From: Sphingomonas sp. PL-96
GTDB lineage: Bacteria; Pseudomonadota; Alphaproteobacteria; Sphingomonadales; Sphingomonadaceae
Direction: 5' to 3'
NCBI RefSeq assembly: GCF_020707215.1
Contig: NZ_JAJFET010000002.1
Coordinates: forward strand, 124,001-188,000
DNA length: 64,000 nt
Position 1 is the stretch's first letter. The number at the start of each line of letters is the position of its first letter. Positions 23,863 through 31,445 of this stretch are shown one piece after another. The notes under the pieces are model-generated. The model ran no database searches, was not told the origin of the DNA, and saw nothing but the letters and a program-made list of their open reading frames with translations. A program made the position numbers and the translations under genes.

Positions 23863-24723
23863 TTAGACGGCCTCCAAAATCCTCTCGAGACCTGGCCTGC
23901 CCGGGATATTCTGCCGGACGATGCTGATCGCGAGCGAGGAGAACTCCTCGTGTTTTTGCTGCAGGGCCTTGATCTCTAGAAGTGTGCGTCGCGCCGAGTC
24001 GGTGGCGATCTGGGCAGCTGCGGAGTTGCCCTTGTCGCGCCACCGAAGGGCGCGGTTCAGTTCGAGGCTAGCCCTCGCGATCCTGTCACGGACAAGGACC
24101 GCCTTCTGTTCGCGTCGTCGTTTCGCGAGACCGTGGTTCAGGTGGTAGAGCCTGATCGACGCGCACGCGCGCTCGAAATCGATCGGCTCACTGAGCTTGG
24201 ACGCGCTCGGCACAGCTCGTCCGAGGTCGTCGAAGGCAATAAGCGGCGGGTCGAGCTCGGCGCATGGATCCAAAAGCAGCGGCCACTCGTCGTCGAGTGA
24301 GTCCCCGGTTAGTTCCGCGCGCACACCGCCAGGGCCAAGAGGAAAGCTCGAGCCCTTTCCGCCGCCGGGTTCGCCGTCCATGCCGCGTCGACGCTGGTTG
24401 CAGAAGGTGCAGCAGAAGCGAAGGTTCGTCGGCTCGAAGGCCAGCCACCAATAGCCGTCGTGATCGTCGGCGTCCGTTGCGCCCTTAGGGCGGTAGTGGT
24501 CGACCTCGAAATCCTCGCGTGACTGCTTGGACTCGCAGTAGAAGCACTTGCGGTCGGTGAGTTCGCCGAGCGGTCCTTTCAGTGAGCCCCATACGCCCGA
24601 GTCTGCGGCAATCGTGGCCGACCTGCTGCCGGGAGCGGCCGTCGCCGCTCGCGCGCTAGCGCGAGCGGCGGACGCCTGCCATCCTGCCGGCATGACCAGC
24701 TTGGCTAGGTCTACGTGCCTCAT
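23863..24723 (-). CDS. HNH nuclease, PtuB-like effector of the hybrid defence operon
   Basis: A 286-residue protein with a zinc-stabilised HNH nuclease domain at about residues 57-125. It shows C60-F-Y-C63, EVDHYRPKG with Asp75-His76, YWWLAFEPTNL with Asn100, and C104/C105-T-F-C108-N109, followed by GKGSSFPL. This CxxC...VDHYRPK...YWWLA...NL...CxxCN layout is the one seen in HNH proteins that work with ABC/AAA ATPases, such as Septu PtuB and retron-linked HNH partners. The C-terminal half is helical and Arg-rich. The ATG at 24723 overlaps the ATPase stop (ATGA). It is the last gene of the M-S-ATPase-HNH operon and likely the DNA-cutting effector in place of HsdR. Confidence 0.85.
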   Translation of the reverse strand: MRHVDLAKLVMPAGWQASAARASARAATAAPGSRSATIAADSGVWGSLKGPLGELTDRKCFYCESKQSREDFEVDHYRPKGATDADDHDGYWWLAFEPTNLRFCCTFCNQRRRGMDGEPGGGKGSSFPLGPGGVRAELTGDSLDDEWPLLLDPCAELDPPLIAFDDLGRAVPSASKLSEPIDFERACASIRLYHLNHGLAKRRREQKAVLVRDRIARASLELNRALRWRDKGNSAAAQIATDSARRTLLEIKALQQKHEEFSSLAISIVRQNIPGRPGLERILEAV

Positions 24724-26315
24724 TCTTCTTCCTGGCTCCCGAAGATTTCGTCGAGAAACGCGGCGAGGATCTGGTCGCGCTTGTCGATTTCGGCCCGAGT
24801 AAGCTCCGAGCGATTCCTGAGTAGCCGCTCGTCTCGCTCGCGGATCCGGCTAAGAAATTCCGCGTACAGAGGGTCGGGCATTGTCGCGGCGAGGTCGACG
24901 TCGGCGAGCTCTGCCGAAAGCCGCTCGAGCTCGTCGGTCTCCTCTGGGCTGCGCGTCTGGCCTAGGGAAACCAGCGACCGTCGAGCCTCTAGATCACGCT
25001 CGATGTCCGGAGCGACTAGCGAGCTGAGACCGAACAGCTCGCTAGTCAGCACTCCTGGAACGCCGAGCCTCTCAGGCTCTTCGAGGGGCGGCATAGCCAC
25101 TACGTGACCATCTTCGCGCCTGACCAAGAGCCGGACCTGATCGCGGCTGGCGGACGCCACGGCCACCGGATCATGAGTGACAAGAAGGAGATGTCTGCTG
25201 GAATCCTGTCCGACGACGCGTGAGACGAGATCGAGCAGCCTCATCCCCCAGATCGGGTTGAGGTGGGTGTCAGGCTCATCAAGAAGGAAAAGGCTCTCTT
25301 CGTTCCTGGTGAAGCGGAGCAGGCCGAGAACCATGAGCAGCTGCTGCTCGCCCTCGCTTAGCTCTCGAAAGCCGACCCCGTCGGGCGCGCCGGCCTTGCG
25401 CACGACAACGGCGACGTCATGGATTAGGTCAGACACAAAGGCGCTCTCGAGCAACCGAAAGAGGGTGCGGGACCTCGGCTCCCCCTCGACACGCATCTCG
25501 TCTACGATGTCGCGTAGGGTGTGCGCCTGTGACAGGAAGAGATGGAGCCGCTGACGCTTGGCCCTGGCGCCTAGAATCCCACCCTCCTGCACGTCGAGCT
25601 GGAGAGGAGCGAGCGAAACGTCATAAAGGCGCTCGAGGAAGTCCCTCACCACGCCCTTAGCCCCCCAGAACTGAGCCTTCTCCTTGACGGTCTGCCGCTT
25701 GGCACGCTGCCATTCCGGACGCTGGAGAACGAATAAAGCGCTGGCGAGATCGCTGATGCCAAGCTCGTCTCGAAGCACGTCCAGGGCGCCTGGATCCTCC
25801 TCGATGAGGAACGCGAGGAGGACAAAGCGGCTGTGGATCATGCGCCCGTAGATCAGCCGTTCGTGCGCGGCGCTGTCCCCGGCGATCATCGCGTCGCGGA
25901 AGCGAAGAAGAGAGTTGTCGAACAGCTTCGCTAGCCTGTCGCTCGGCCCGGAGTAATAAGCGAAGACAGTTCTCGGCAGGAGCGGTTTGTCGGGGTCGTG
26001 CAGGTCCTTCAGCCGGGCGGCGCGCCCGTCAATCCGAACGGCGGTTCTGCCGGGCTTGCGGTCGGGCCGATGATCGACGTCGACCTGCCGGCCGGCAATT
26101 TCAAACCTGATGGCGAAGGCGAACGGCGTGTCCAGCCTCGATGCGGATACCGCTTCTATCAGGTCGCGGAAGATGGTGACGAGTGCCTCAATGAGGTTTG
26201 ACTTCCCCGTCCCGTTATTGCCGACGATGAGGACGTCGGGGGTGCTGGGATCGAAGCCGATGCGGAAGCCCCTGAGGTTCTTGTACTCGGGCAGCACAAG
26301 GGTGAGCACCCTCAC
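24720..26315 (-). CDS. ABC/AAA ATPase, PtuA-like partner of the HNH nuclease
   Basis: A 531-residue AAA_21/SMC-type ATPase. Walker A is GNNGTGKS (residues 32-39). The ABC signature is LSEGEQQ (319-325), Walker B is LFLLDEP followed by DTHLNP (342-354), and the switch histidine lies in LLLVTHDP (His381). The insert between the motifs (about 60-310) is helical. The last 120 residues are a charged Arg/Glu coiled coil (LERLSAELADVDL...LLRNRSELTRAEIDKRD). Such stand-alone ATPases gate an HNH nuclease in Septu. Here it joins a type I M and S pair: ATGA overlap with hsdS at 26312-26315 and with the HNH gene at 24720-24723. No helicase/translocase motor is present. RecF/OLD-type ATPases are the alternative, but no TOPRIM domain follows. 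Confidence 0.87.
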   Translation of the reverse strand: MRVLTLVLPEYKNLRGFRIGFDPSTPDVLIVGNNGTGKSNLIEALVTIFRDLIEAVSASRLDTPFAFAIRFEIAGRQVDVDHRPDRKPGRTAVRIDGRAARLKDLHDPDKPLLPRTVFAYYSGPSDRLAKLFDNSLLRFRDAMIAGDSAAHERLIYGRMIHSRFVLLAFLIEEDPGALDVLRDELGISDLASALFVLQRPEWQRAKRQTVKEKAQFWGAKGVVRDFLERLYDVSLAPLQLDVQEGGILGARAKRQRLHLFLSQAHTLRDIVDEMRVEGEPRSRTLFRLLESAFVSDLIHDVAVVVRKAGAPDGVGFRELSEGEQQLLMVLGLLRFTRNEESLFLLDEPDTHLNPIWGMRLLDLVSRVVGQDSSRHLLLVTHDPVAVASASRDQVRLLVRREDGHVVAMPPLEEPERLGVPGVLTSELFGLSSLVAPDIERDLEARRSLVSLGQTRSPEETDELERLSAELADVDLAATMPDPLYAEFLSRIRERDERLLRNRSELTRAEIDKRDQILAAFLDEIFGSQEEE

Positions 26316-27859
26316 GCGCGGGCGTCCTCAACGAAGGCAAGGCGCCTGTCCGCGGTCTCCCGTATCCGCCCGCGCTCGACCGCCGCGAGCAGCGTCCGGT
26401 AGAAGCGCTCGACTTCCTCGGGCGAGAAGCCGGCTTGCGCGAAGAGCTGCTCGGGCGAAAGAGGCCCCTGGTCTGCCAGGACCTCCTCCATTGATGGCAC
26501 CCCGTCCTTCATGGCTGACCTGGTTCTCCGTGCTTGCGTCGCAGTCTTAGGGGGCGGACTGGGGGCGGTGCGCGATGGCGCGGGATTCTCGTTGATCGCC
26601 GCGTCACCTGGCATCGTAGTGGACAGCCGGCCTTGAGCGGCCATGGCGGTGATGGCGGTGCGCACGCCGCCGATCAGCGCTCGCGACTGCTCGATCTCCC
26701 GCGCCACGTCGTCGAGGCATCGATCCGAGTGCGCGAGGGTGTGGGCGATACGTTGGGCAACGCCAGGCGGCGGTACCCTGAGCGGCATTGCCGCGACCGC
26801 CGCGGCGCTGATCGAAGCGAGGTTGCTCGTCTGCTTGGCGTGCTCGTCGAACCAAGACTGTCCGACGGTGTTGACATAGCGCGACACGTATTCCGGAGTG
26901 AGCCGGTCAGAGGGGTGCAACCTCAGCCTGAAGACATGGTTCTGGTGAATGCAGCCGGGCACCTGGTTTTCCCAAACCCAGCCGCGCCCGAGCTTGTCCC
27001 GGTCACCGCCCTCGATCATTAGGACGTCGCCTGCGCGGAGCTCGGCGCGCGCGGCGTCGACGTGACGCACCGGCATAATCGAGAGATCATCTAGGACGAG
27101 GCGTCCACGCTGAACGTTGGCGACGCGCAGGAACGGTCGCTGCACCAGCTCTTCGCCGGGTTTGAAACGGCGGCCTAGCGCTATCCCAGAGCGCAGCTGC
27201 CCGACTTCGCCGAGGGCAGACAGGGTCCAGTCTTCGCCCGGCTCGAAGGCGGCCTCAGCGACACGCGCGTGGAACGCCTCAGCACGGGTCAAGGCGCTGG
27301 TCAAATCACGTTCCACTATCCCGACCTTGCTTGCGAGCTGCTCTGCGGCGGCCGCAAGCCTCGCCTGCTCCGTCACCGGCGGCAGCGGCAGGGGAACCTC
27401 GCGCAAGTTCCCGATCGACAGATGGCGGACGGTCACTGACGACGTGTGGTCCCGCAGCAGCTCTAGATAAGCAGGGAGAAATTCTTCGATCAGCGGCTGG
27501 CTATAGATTTGCACCTTGGCACGCACCCGCGCCACTCTCTGGTTCAGCAGGGCCCGGCCGCCGCTCCAGCGGCGCGCCTTGAAGTCGCCGTCCATCCCGA
27601 CAAGCAGATCGCCATCCTCGACCCAGAAGCCGTCAGGTACCGGGCCCGAGTATCGGGTCGTGGTTTGTCCCCGGGCTATGTCACGTATCCTGATGATCGG
27701 ATGACCGTGCTCGTCCCCGAAGAAGCGGGAAGGGAACGCGTAGCCGCTTATCACCTCGGCGGCGTCGCCGAGCCTGATCCTCGTCCAACGTGGCGCACAG
27801 TCGAGGCGTGGATCGGCGGACTCCGCGACTAGCTCTGCGACCGCCTTGTCAAGGCTCAT
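26312..27859 (-). CDS. hsdS: type I restriction-modification specificity subunit HsdS with an extra C-terminal domain
   Basis: A 515-residue HsdS that picks the DNA target. Two target-recognition domains (about residues 25-160 and 213-370) are each followed by a conserved helical spacer. The first contains LPLPPVTEQARLAAAAEQL and the second LRVPPPGVAQRIAHTLAHSDRCLDDV. Most HsdS proteins end there, at 400-460 residues. This one continues through a Pro/Thr-rich linker (about 413-449) into a small helical domain (450-515: PSMEEVLADQGPLSPEQLF, then EEVERFYRTLLAAVERGRI) that resembles a winged helix. The extension may dock the ATPase or HNH partner, which is inference. Start ATG at 27859 overlaps hsdM (ATGA). 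Confidence 0.9.
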   Translation of the reverse strand: MSLDKAVAELVAESADPRLDCAPRWTRIRLGDAAEVISGYAFPSRFFGDEHGHPIIRIRDIARGQTTTRYSGPVPDGFWVEDGDLLVGMDGDFKARRWSGGRALLNQRVARVRAKVQIYSQPLIEEFLPAYLELLRDHTSSVTVRHLSIGNLREVPLPLPPVTEQARLAAAAEQLASKVGIVERDLTSALTRAEAFHARVAEAAFEPGEDWTLSALGEVGQLRSGIALGRRFKPGEELVQRPFLRVANVQRGRLVLDDLSIMPVRHVDAARAELRAGDVLMIEGGDRDKLGRGWVWENQVPGCIHQNHVFRLRLHPSDRLTPEYVSRYVNTVGQSWFDEHAKQTSNLASISAAAVAAMPLRVPPPGVAQRIAHTLAHSDRCLDDVAREIEQSRALIGGVRTAITAMAAQGRLSTTMPGDAAINENPAPSRTAPSPPPKTATQARRTRSAMKDGVPSMEEVLADQGPLSPEQLFAQAGFSPEEVERFYRTLLAAVERGRIRETADRRLAFVEDARA

Positions 27860-29256
27860 GCGGACGCCTCCAGCAGACTCGCAAGCTCATCGATGCCGAC
27901 CAGCGCTCTTGCGAGATGCCCGCGCGCAGCCTCAAGCATGTCCCACGGCTCCTCAAGGGCTAACTCGCTTGCGTCGATGGAGCTGATCCAGACGGGATCA
28001 AGCTTGTCGTCGCGCCGAGCGATCTCCTCGCGAGTGAAGGTCCTCCATCTATCGTTCGCGTTCTGCGCGGCCGTGTGGTTCCCGGCTGCGCCGGCGGCTG
28101 AGTGGAAGCCCTCCACGAACTCGTCGAAGTCGGAGCGCCTCAGCGGTCTCGCGCGACCGAACGCTGGCAGGCCGGCCCTCATATCGTAGATACGCACCGC
28201 ACGCGTCGCGTCTCCGCCGGCCTGCGGGCGCTGGAGAAAGAGCACGCATGTCTTGACGCCCTGCGCGTAGAAGATGCCCGAAGGTAGCCGCAGTAGGGTG
28301 TGAACGTCGCATGCATCGAGCATCCAGGTGCGCAGCTCACGTGCGGCGCCGCTCGCAAAAAGGACATTGTCCGGGACGATGACCGCCGCCCGGCCGCCGG
28401 GCGCGAGGCCGCGGACGACGTGTTCCACAAACGCCAGCTGCTTATTGCTGCTTCGGGAGGTTACGGCGAAGTCACCACGGTCAGGGCGCCTTCCCTTGCG
28501 TGCGACGCCGAATGGCGGATTCGTGAGGATGAGGTCGGCGGGCGGGAGCGTCTCGCCGATCGCGGTGAGTGCATCCCCGAGTCGCACCCCAACAGGATCT
28601 ATCCCGTGCAGTGTTAGATTCATGACGAGCAGTCGGTAGGTGTCAGGCACCAACTCGACGCCGCAGAATGCGGCATGCGCATCTTCGTCTTTGCGCTTCA
28701 GTTGCGCGTGGGCTGCGATCAGAAAGCCCCCTGTTCCCGCCGCTGGGTCCTGGATCGTCTCCCCCGCGGCAGGCTGCATGACTTCAACAATGCACTCGAC
28801 CAGCGGCCGCGGTGTGAAGTACTGGCCGGTCGAGCTCTTCCGGTCCGTGGCGATCCGCTCCAGCAGCCCCTCGTAGACATCGCCCAAACGCTCGGCGTCT
28901 TCGTCAAACCAATCCATTCTGTCGACGGCGGCGAGTAGGGCGGTGACGCTGGAGGGATTGCGAAGGGAGGTTCTGGCACCGTGAAGAACGCCGTTCAGCG
29001 GCGGTCCGTCGGCGACTGATAGCCGCCGCACCGCCTCCACATAGGCCTCGAGCGCACGGTCCGCCGCAAGGAGCTCGCTCCACCTAGTGCCCGGAGGCAT
29101 TTCCGCGTCTCTGCCGGTCTCCTCCATCATCTTGATGAAGAGCAGGAGCGTCAACTCGTTCACGTAGTCCTGCGCGGACACGCCGTCGTCCCTCAACACC
29201 CCACAGAGAGACCAGAGCTCCTGCACCGCCTTGTCGGAGTTCTTGCCGGCGTTCAC
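27856..29256 (-). CDS. hsdM: type I N6-adenine DNA methyltransferase HsdM
   Basis: A 466-residue methyltransferase from the GTG at 29256, which has AAGGA 6 nt upstream. Earlier in-frame ATGs at 29283 and 29325 give less typical starts. The N-terminal helical HsdM domain covers about residues 8-135. The catalytic domain follows: GQYFTPR (144-150), motif I DPAAGTGGF (170-178) for AdoMet, and motif IV NPPF (246-249), the signature of N6-adenine methylation. With HsdS it should methylate a bipartite target and mark self DNA. It is first in the M-S-ATPase-HNH operon. No hsdR lies on either side in the window. Confidence 0.92.
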   Translation of the reverse strand: MNAGKNSDKAVQELWSLCGVLRDDGVSAQDYVNELTLLLFIKMMEETGRDAEMPPGTRWSELLAADRALEAYVEAVRRLSVADGPPLNGVLHGARTSLRNPSSVTALLAAVDRMDWFDEDAERLGDVYEGLLERIATDRKSSTGQYFTPRPLVECIVEVMQPAAGETIQDPAAGTGGFLIAAHAQLKRKDEDAHAAFCGVELVPDTYRLLVMNLTLHGIDPVGVRLGDALTAIGETLPPADLILTNPPFGVARKGRRPDRGDFAVTSRSSNKQLAFVEHVVRGLAPGGRAAVIVPDNVLFASGAARELRTWMLDACDVHTLLRLPSGIFYAQGVKTCVLFLQRPQAGGDATRAVRIYDMRAGLPAFGRARPLRRSDFDEFVEGFHSAAGAAGNHTAAQNANDRWRTFTREEIARRDDKLDPVWISSIDASELALEEPWDMLEAARGHLARALVGIDELASLLEASA

Positions 29257-29625
29257 TTCTGTTCCTTCATCTCGTCGCCCCATGCCGACGGAGCCCTCCT
29301 CGTCTATCGGTGGGCAGTCTGGCAAGTCCCCGACGGTCAGCGTCGTCAGCAGGCTTCGTAGCCTCGAGCTCTTCCGTCGGGACCGGTGCGCTTCTCGGCC
29401 GGACCGGTCAAACCTTGATCCGGCGCGACGCGCTTGCCCCCGCGCCTCGCCCCCCCGCTTTTGGTGTCGATTTTAGTGCAGTTGGTTGGGCCGCGATGCG
29501 GCCCGAGAACGGCCGGAGAGACCGATTACCGCGCGATCGTCGCGGATCCTGCGATGGAGCGCCCGTTGCGATTTGATGCGCGCTGTTGCGGTCCTATCCG
29601 CGCATGCGCCGCTTGCGATTTCTCG
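29257..29625. other. non-coding leader region upstream of hsdM
   Basis: No convincing gene on either strand. It must contain the promoter of the defence operon. An AT-richer patch near 29460-29480 (TTTTGG...GATTTTAG) is the most promoter-like part, but I cannot pick -35 and -10 boxes with confidence. A 10-bp palindrome, GCGCATGCGC, lies at 29600-29609. Confidence 0.5.
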
Positions 29626-29732
29626 GCACGCTTCGTGCTCGCTGCCCGTCGGCAGCCCGTGGCGGCGCAAGCCGCCGCGCTCCGACAGCCGGTGCTTGGC
29701 TGTCGGGTGCGTAGGTTGAGCCGTAGCGGCTC
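29626..29732. other. array of five consecutive perfect stem-loops
   Basis: Five non-overlapping perfect hairpins follow one another: 29626-29638 (GCACG, 3-nt loop), 29641-29656 (GCTGCC, 4-nt loop), 29661-29676 (GGCGGC, GCAA loop), 29682-29706 (CCGACAGCC, 7-nt loop) and 29718-29732 (GAGCCG, 3-nt loop). The gaps are 2, 4, 5 and 11 nt. They lie between the winged-helix gene and the defence operon, 70 nt past the former's stop. A structured RNA, a replication or transfer origin, or a transcription barrier would each fit. GC-rich DNA makes short stems by chance, but the 9-bp stem and the tandem order stand out. Confidence 0.45.
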
Positions 29733-29802
29733 CGAGGGACCATCAAGCTGCGCGTGCCGGAGGCACTCCTTTCTAATTTAATCGCCTGTGAAGGGAGACT
29801 CT

Positions 29803-30615
29803 CTAGGATGCGGAATCGCGGTCAGCCGAAAAGGTGCCCGCGTTTCGCCTCGCGTTCATCCGCTGGATGCTGGCCTCGAGGTAGTGGGCGCGGCGAGCGT
29901 CCACCGCCGGGTCGCCAGTTGGCTTGGCGGCAAGCTGTGCCCCGAGTGCAGCCTGCTCCTGCTCGCTTGGTTCACGTGGCGCAGGCACCGGTGGCAGGAA
30001 CACCTGCGCCACCTTCTTGAGCTTTGAGGCGACGATCGCTGCCACCTTCTCGGGCAAGCCGAGCTCGTATCCGTTGCTGATCTGGAGGGTCGTCGGTTCA
30101 CCCGGTGCAGGGTTCGGCACGGGGATCGTGCGTCGCCACCGCTTAACCAGGCCGAGGTCCTCGAAGCGGGTCAGCGCCTTCGACAACGTGTCCAATGAGC
30201 AGCGCGCGAACTCGGCGATTTGCTTCCAAGCCCAGTCAAGTCGCCCTGTGGTGAAGCACCGCCGATCATGCATCTCGCGCAGGATCACTTTCTGCTTCGG
30301 TGTCAGCAGGCCCCACGGCCGCCCCTTCTCCTTATGGTCATCTGCCCACGCGAAAATCTCCTCCAAGCGGGTCTCTTTTTCGATGCGAGGAAATACATTC
30401 GATTTCCACCGCTTCAGATCGCCTGGACCAGCGTGATGGCTGTCTCGTCGGACGGCGCTGAGACCGCGTCCGCGGTCGGACATGCCTCGGCCGAAGCCGT
30501 GCAGGATGTTCCGGGACTGCGCCCGCTGCAGGCGAGCCTCGTTGGCTGCAGAAAGGCCGGGATTGAGGTCGGAGCGCGCGATCGTGCGTGCATCGGTGGA
30601 GTGGGTATCGGACAA
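29803..30615 (-). CDS. winged-helix DNA-binding protein of the prophage, possibly replication or regulation
   Basis: About 270 residues if started at the TTG at 30615; an ATG at 30483 would give 226. Residues 104-163 form a helix-turn-helix domain: LLTPKQKVILREMHD, then WAWKQIAEFARCSLDTLSKALTRFEDLGLVKRW, where the second helix pair is the recognition unit and VKRWRR the wing. The flanks are Arg- and Pro-rich and look disordered. Winged-helix proteins of this layout occur in sphingomonad plasmids and mobile elements as replication-initiation or regulatory proteins, and I cannot decide between these. It is the last gene before the attachment site. Confidence 0.6.
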   Translation of the reverse strand: MSDTHSTDARTIARSDLNPGLSAANEARLQRAQSRNILHGFGRGMSDRGRGLSAVRRDSHHAGPGDLKRWKSNVFPRIEKETRLEEIFAWADDHKEKGRPWGLLTPKQKVILREMHDRRCFTTGRLDWAWKQIAEFARCSLDTLSKALTRFEDLGLVKRWRRTIPVPNPAPGEPTTLQISNGYELGLPEKVAAIVASKLKKVAQVFLPPVPAPREPSEQEQAALGAQLAAKPTGDPAVDARRAHYLEASIQRMNARRNAGTFSADRDSAS

Positions 30616-30833
30616 CGGCGGCCCCCAGGACGGGAAGGCGAAGGGCGCACGACAGGGTCACCCGATGGTCGCTCGGGCGGCGCAGGTCGCAGGTCGATGC
30701 TGTCCTGGGGGGCGTATTGCGTTCGGCGCGTTTTCGGCGCAGGCCGTGCAGACGAACGGTTTTCCGCGGCTTTGGGAGCGAAAGGAAAGGCGGTTCGCCG
30801 CTTAGAAGTGGCAGAAAACCGAGCTATCTCTTT
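30616..30833. other. non-coding prophage end next to the attachment site
   Basis: The stretch between the winged-helix gene and the tRNA remnant has no supported gene. It is GC-rich to about 30760 and then more A-rich (AAAGGAAAGG, GCAGAAAACC), as expected of integrase arm-site DNA. I could not define arm repeats by eye. Confidence 0.35.
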
Positions 30834-30880
30834 CGTTCACACCGCAGGGGTCGCTGGTTCAATCCCAGCCGCGCCCACCA
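30834..30880 (+). other. attR: prophage attachment site: 3' part of a tRNA-Val gene
   Basis: The sequence matches a tRNA from the anticodon loop to CCA: loop TTCACAC (anticodon CAC, Val), stem CGCAG, T-arm GCTGG-TTCAATC-CCAGC, acceptor strand CGCGCCC, A and CCA ending at 30880. The matching 5' half (a GGGCGCG acceptor strand, D-arm, CTGCG stem) is absent upstream, so this is not a working gene. Integrases of the tyrosine family often use this part of tRNA genes, leaving a 3' remnant at the far end. The intact tRNA should be left of position 1, next to the integrase. Confidence 0.75.
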
Positions 30881-31029
30881 TCTTAGCTCTCGGCTACCCG
30901 GTCTTTCATCGAAAAGGCGGGTAGCGAGGGTGAAGATCTCCCTCCCCATTTCGGACGACAGTCATCGGCGAGTTGGGAAGCAATCCAGCTATGCCGGTCC
31001 TGAAAGCCGCTTTCGGTCGGCGCCAGGCC

Positions 31030-31341
31030 TTAGCTGCGTGCCCGCTTGTTGAAGCGCAGGATCGCGAACAGCACCACCGGCCAGAACCAGGTCGCCAGCG
31101 CGTCGCCCGCCGTGTCGCTCCACTTCCAGCTGCCCGCGGCCATCCGGTCCAGGATCTCGTTGGCCACTTCGGCGAGGATGCAGATCGCCAGCGGCACCGG
31201 GGATCGCAGCGAACGCCGCAGAACCAGCGCGCTCAGGCACCAGATTGCGAGGCCGACCTGGACATGAATGAACTTGTCCGGGGCGACCTGTATCTGTTCC
31301 ACGCGAACAGCAAAGGCATGGTAGAGCTTTTCGAACGACAC
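31030..31341 (-). CDS. small integral membrane protein (VanZ-like shape)
   Basis: A 103-residue protein with three hydrophobic segments (about residues 25-42, 48-63 and 80-96). A charged loop, AEVANEILDRMAAGSWKWSDTAGDALATW, carries conserved-looking Asp and Glu residues. The DKFIHV...AEV-NEILD...DT-GD pattern is shared by small VanZ-like and related membrane proteins of unknown activity. It is the first chromosomal gene after the prophage. I do not assign a function. Confidence 0.6.
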   Translation of the reverse strand: MSFEKLYHAFAVRVEQIQVAPDKFIHVQVGLAIWCLSALVLRRSLRSPVPLAICILAEVANEILDRMAAGSWKWSDTAGDALATWFWPVVLFAILRFNKRARS

Positions 31342-31445
31342 GCGAGCGCCTGTGCCGGACGAAGCGGGAGTTGCCTAGTCCACACGTGGCGGTCCGCGGC
31401 GTGTCCCTAAACGATTTTTTCGTCGGACTAGGCTAGCGCCGACGC

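Noticed and set aside
23863..29256. BREX or DISARM defence system
   Set aside because: No PglZ, BrxC, DrmA or DrmB-like protein. The genes are type I M and S plus an ATPase and HNH nuclease.
29257..30833. Hidden hsdR gene upstream of hsdM
   Set aside because: The gap has no frame with helicase or PD-(D/E)XK motifs. The only gene there is the winged-helix protein.
30834..30880. Functional tRNA-Val gene
   Set aside because: The acceptor 5' strand, D-arm and 5' anticodon stem are missing, so only an integration remnant can be claimed.
30220..30924. Plus-strand frame over the winged-helix gene and attachment site
   Set aside because: Runs through the tRNA remnant and opposite a better minus-strand gene. 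No coding signal beyond openness.
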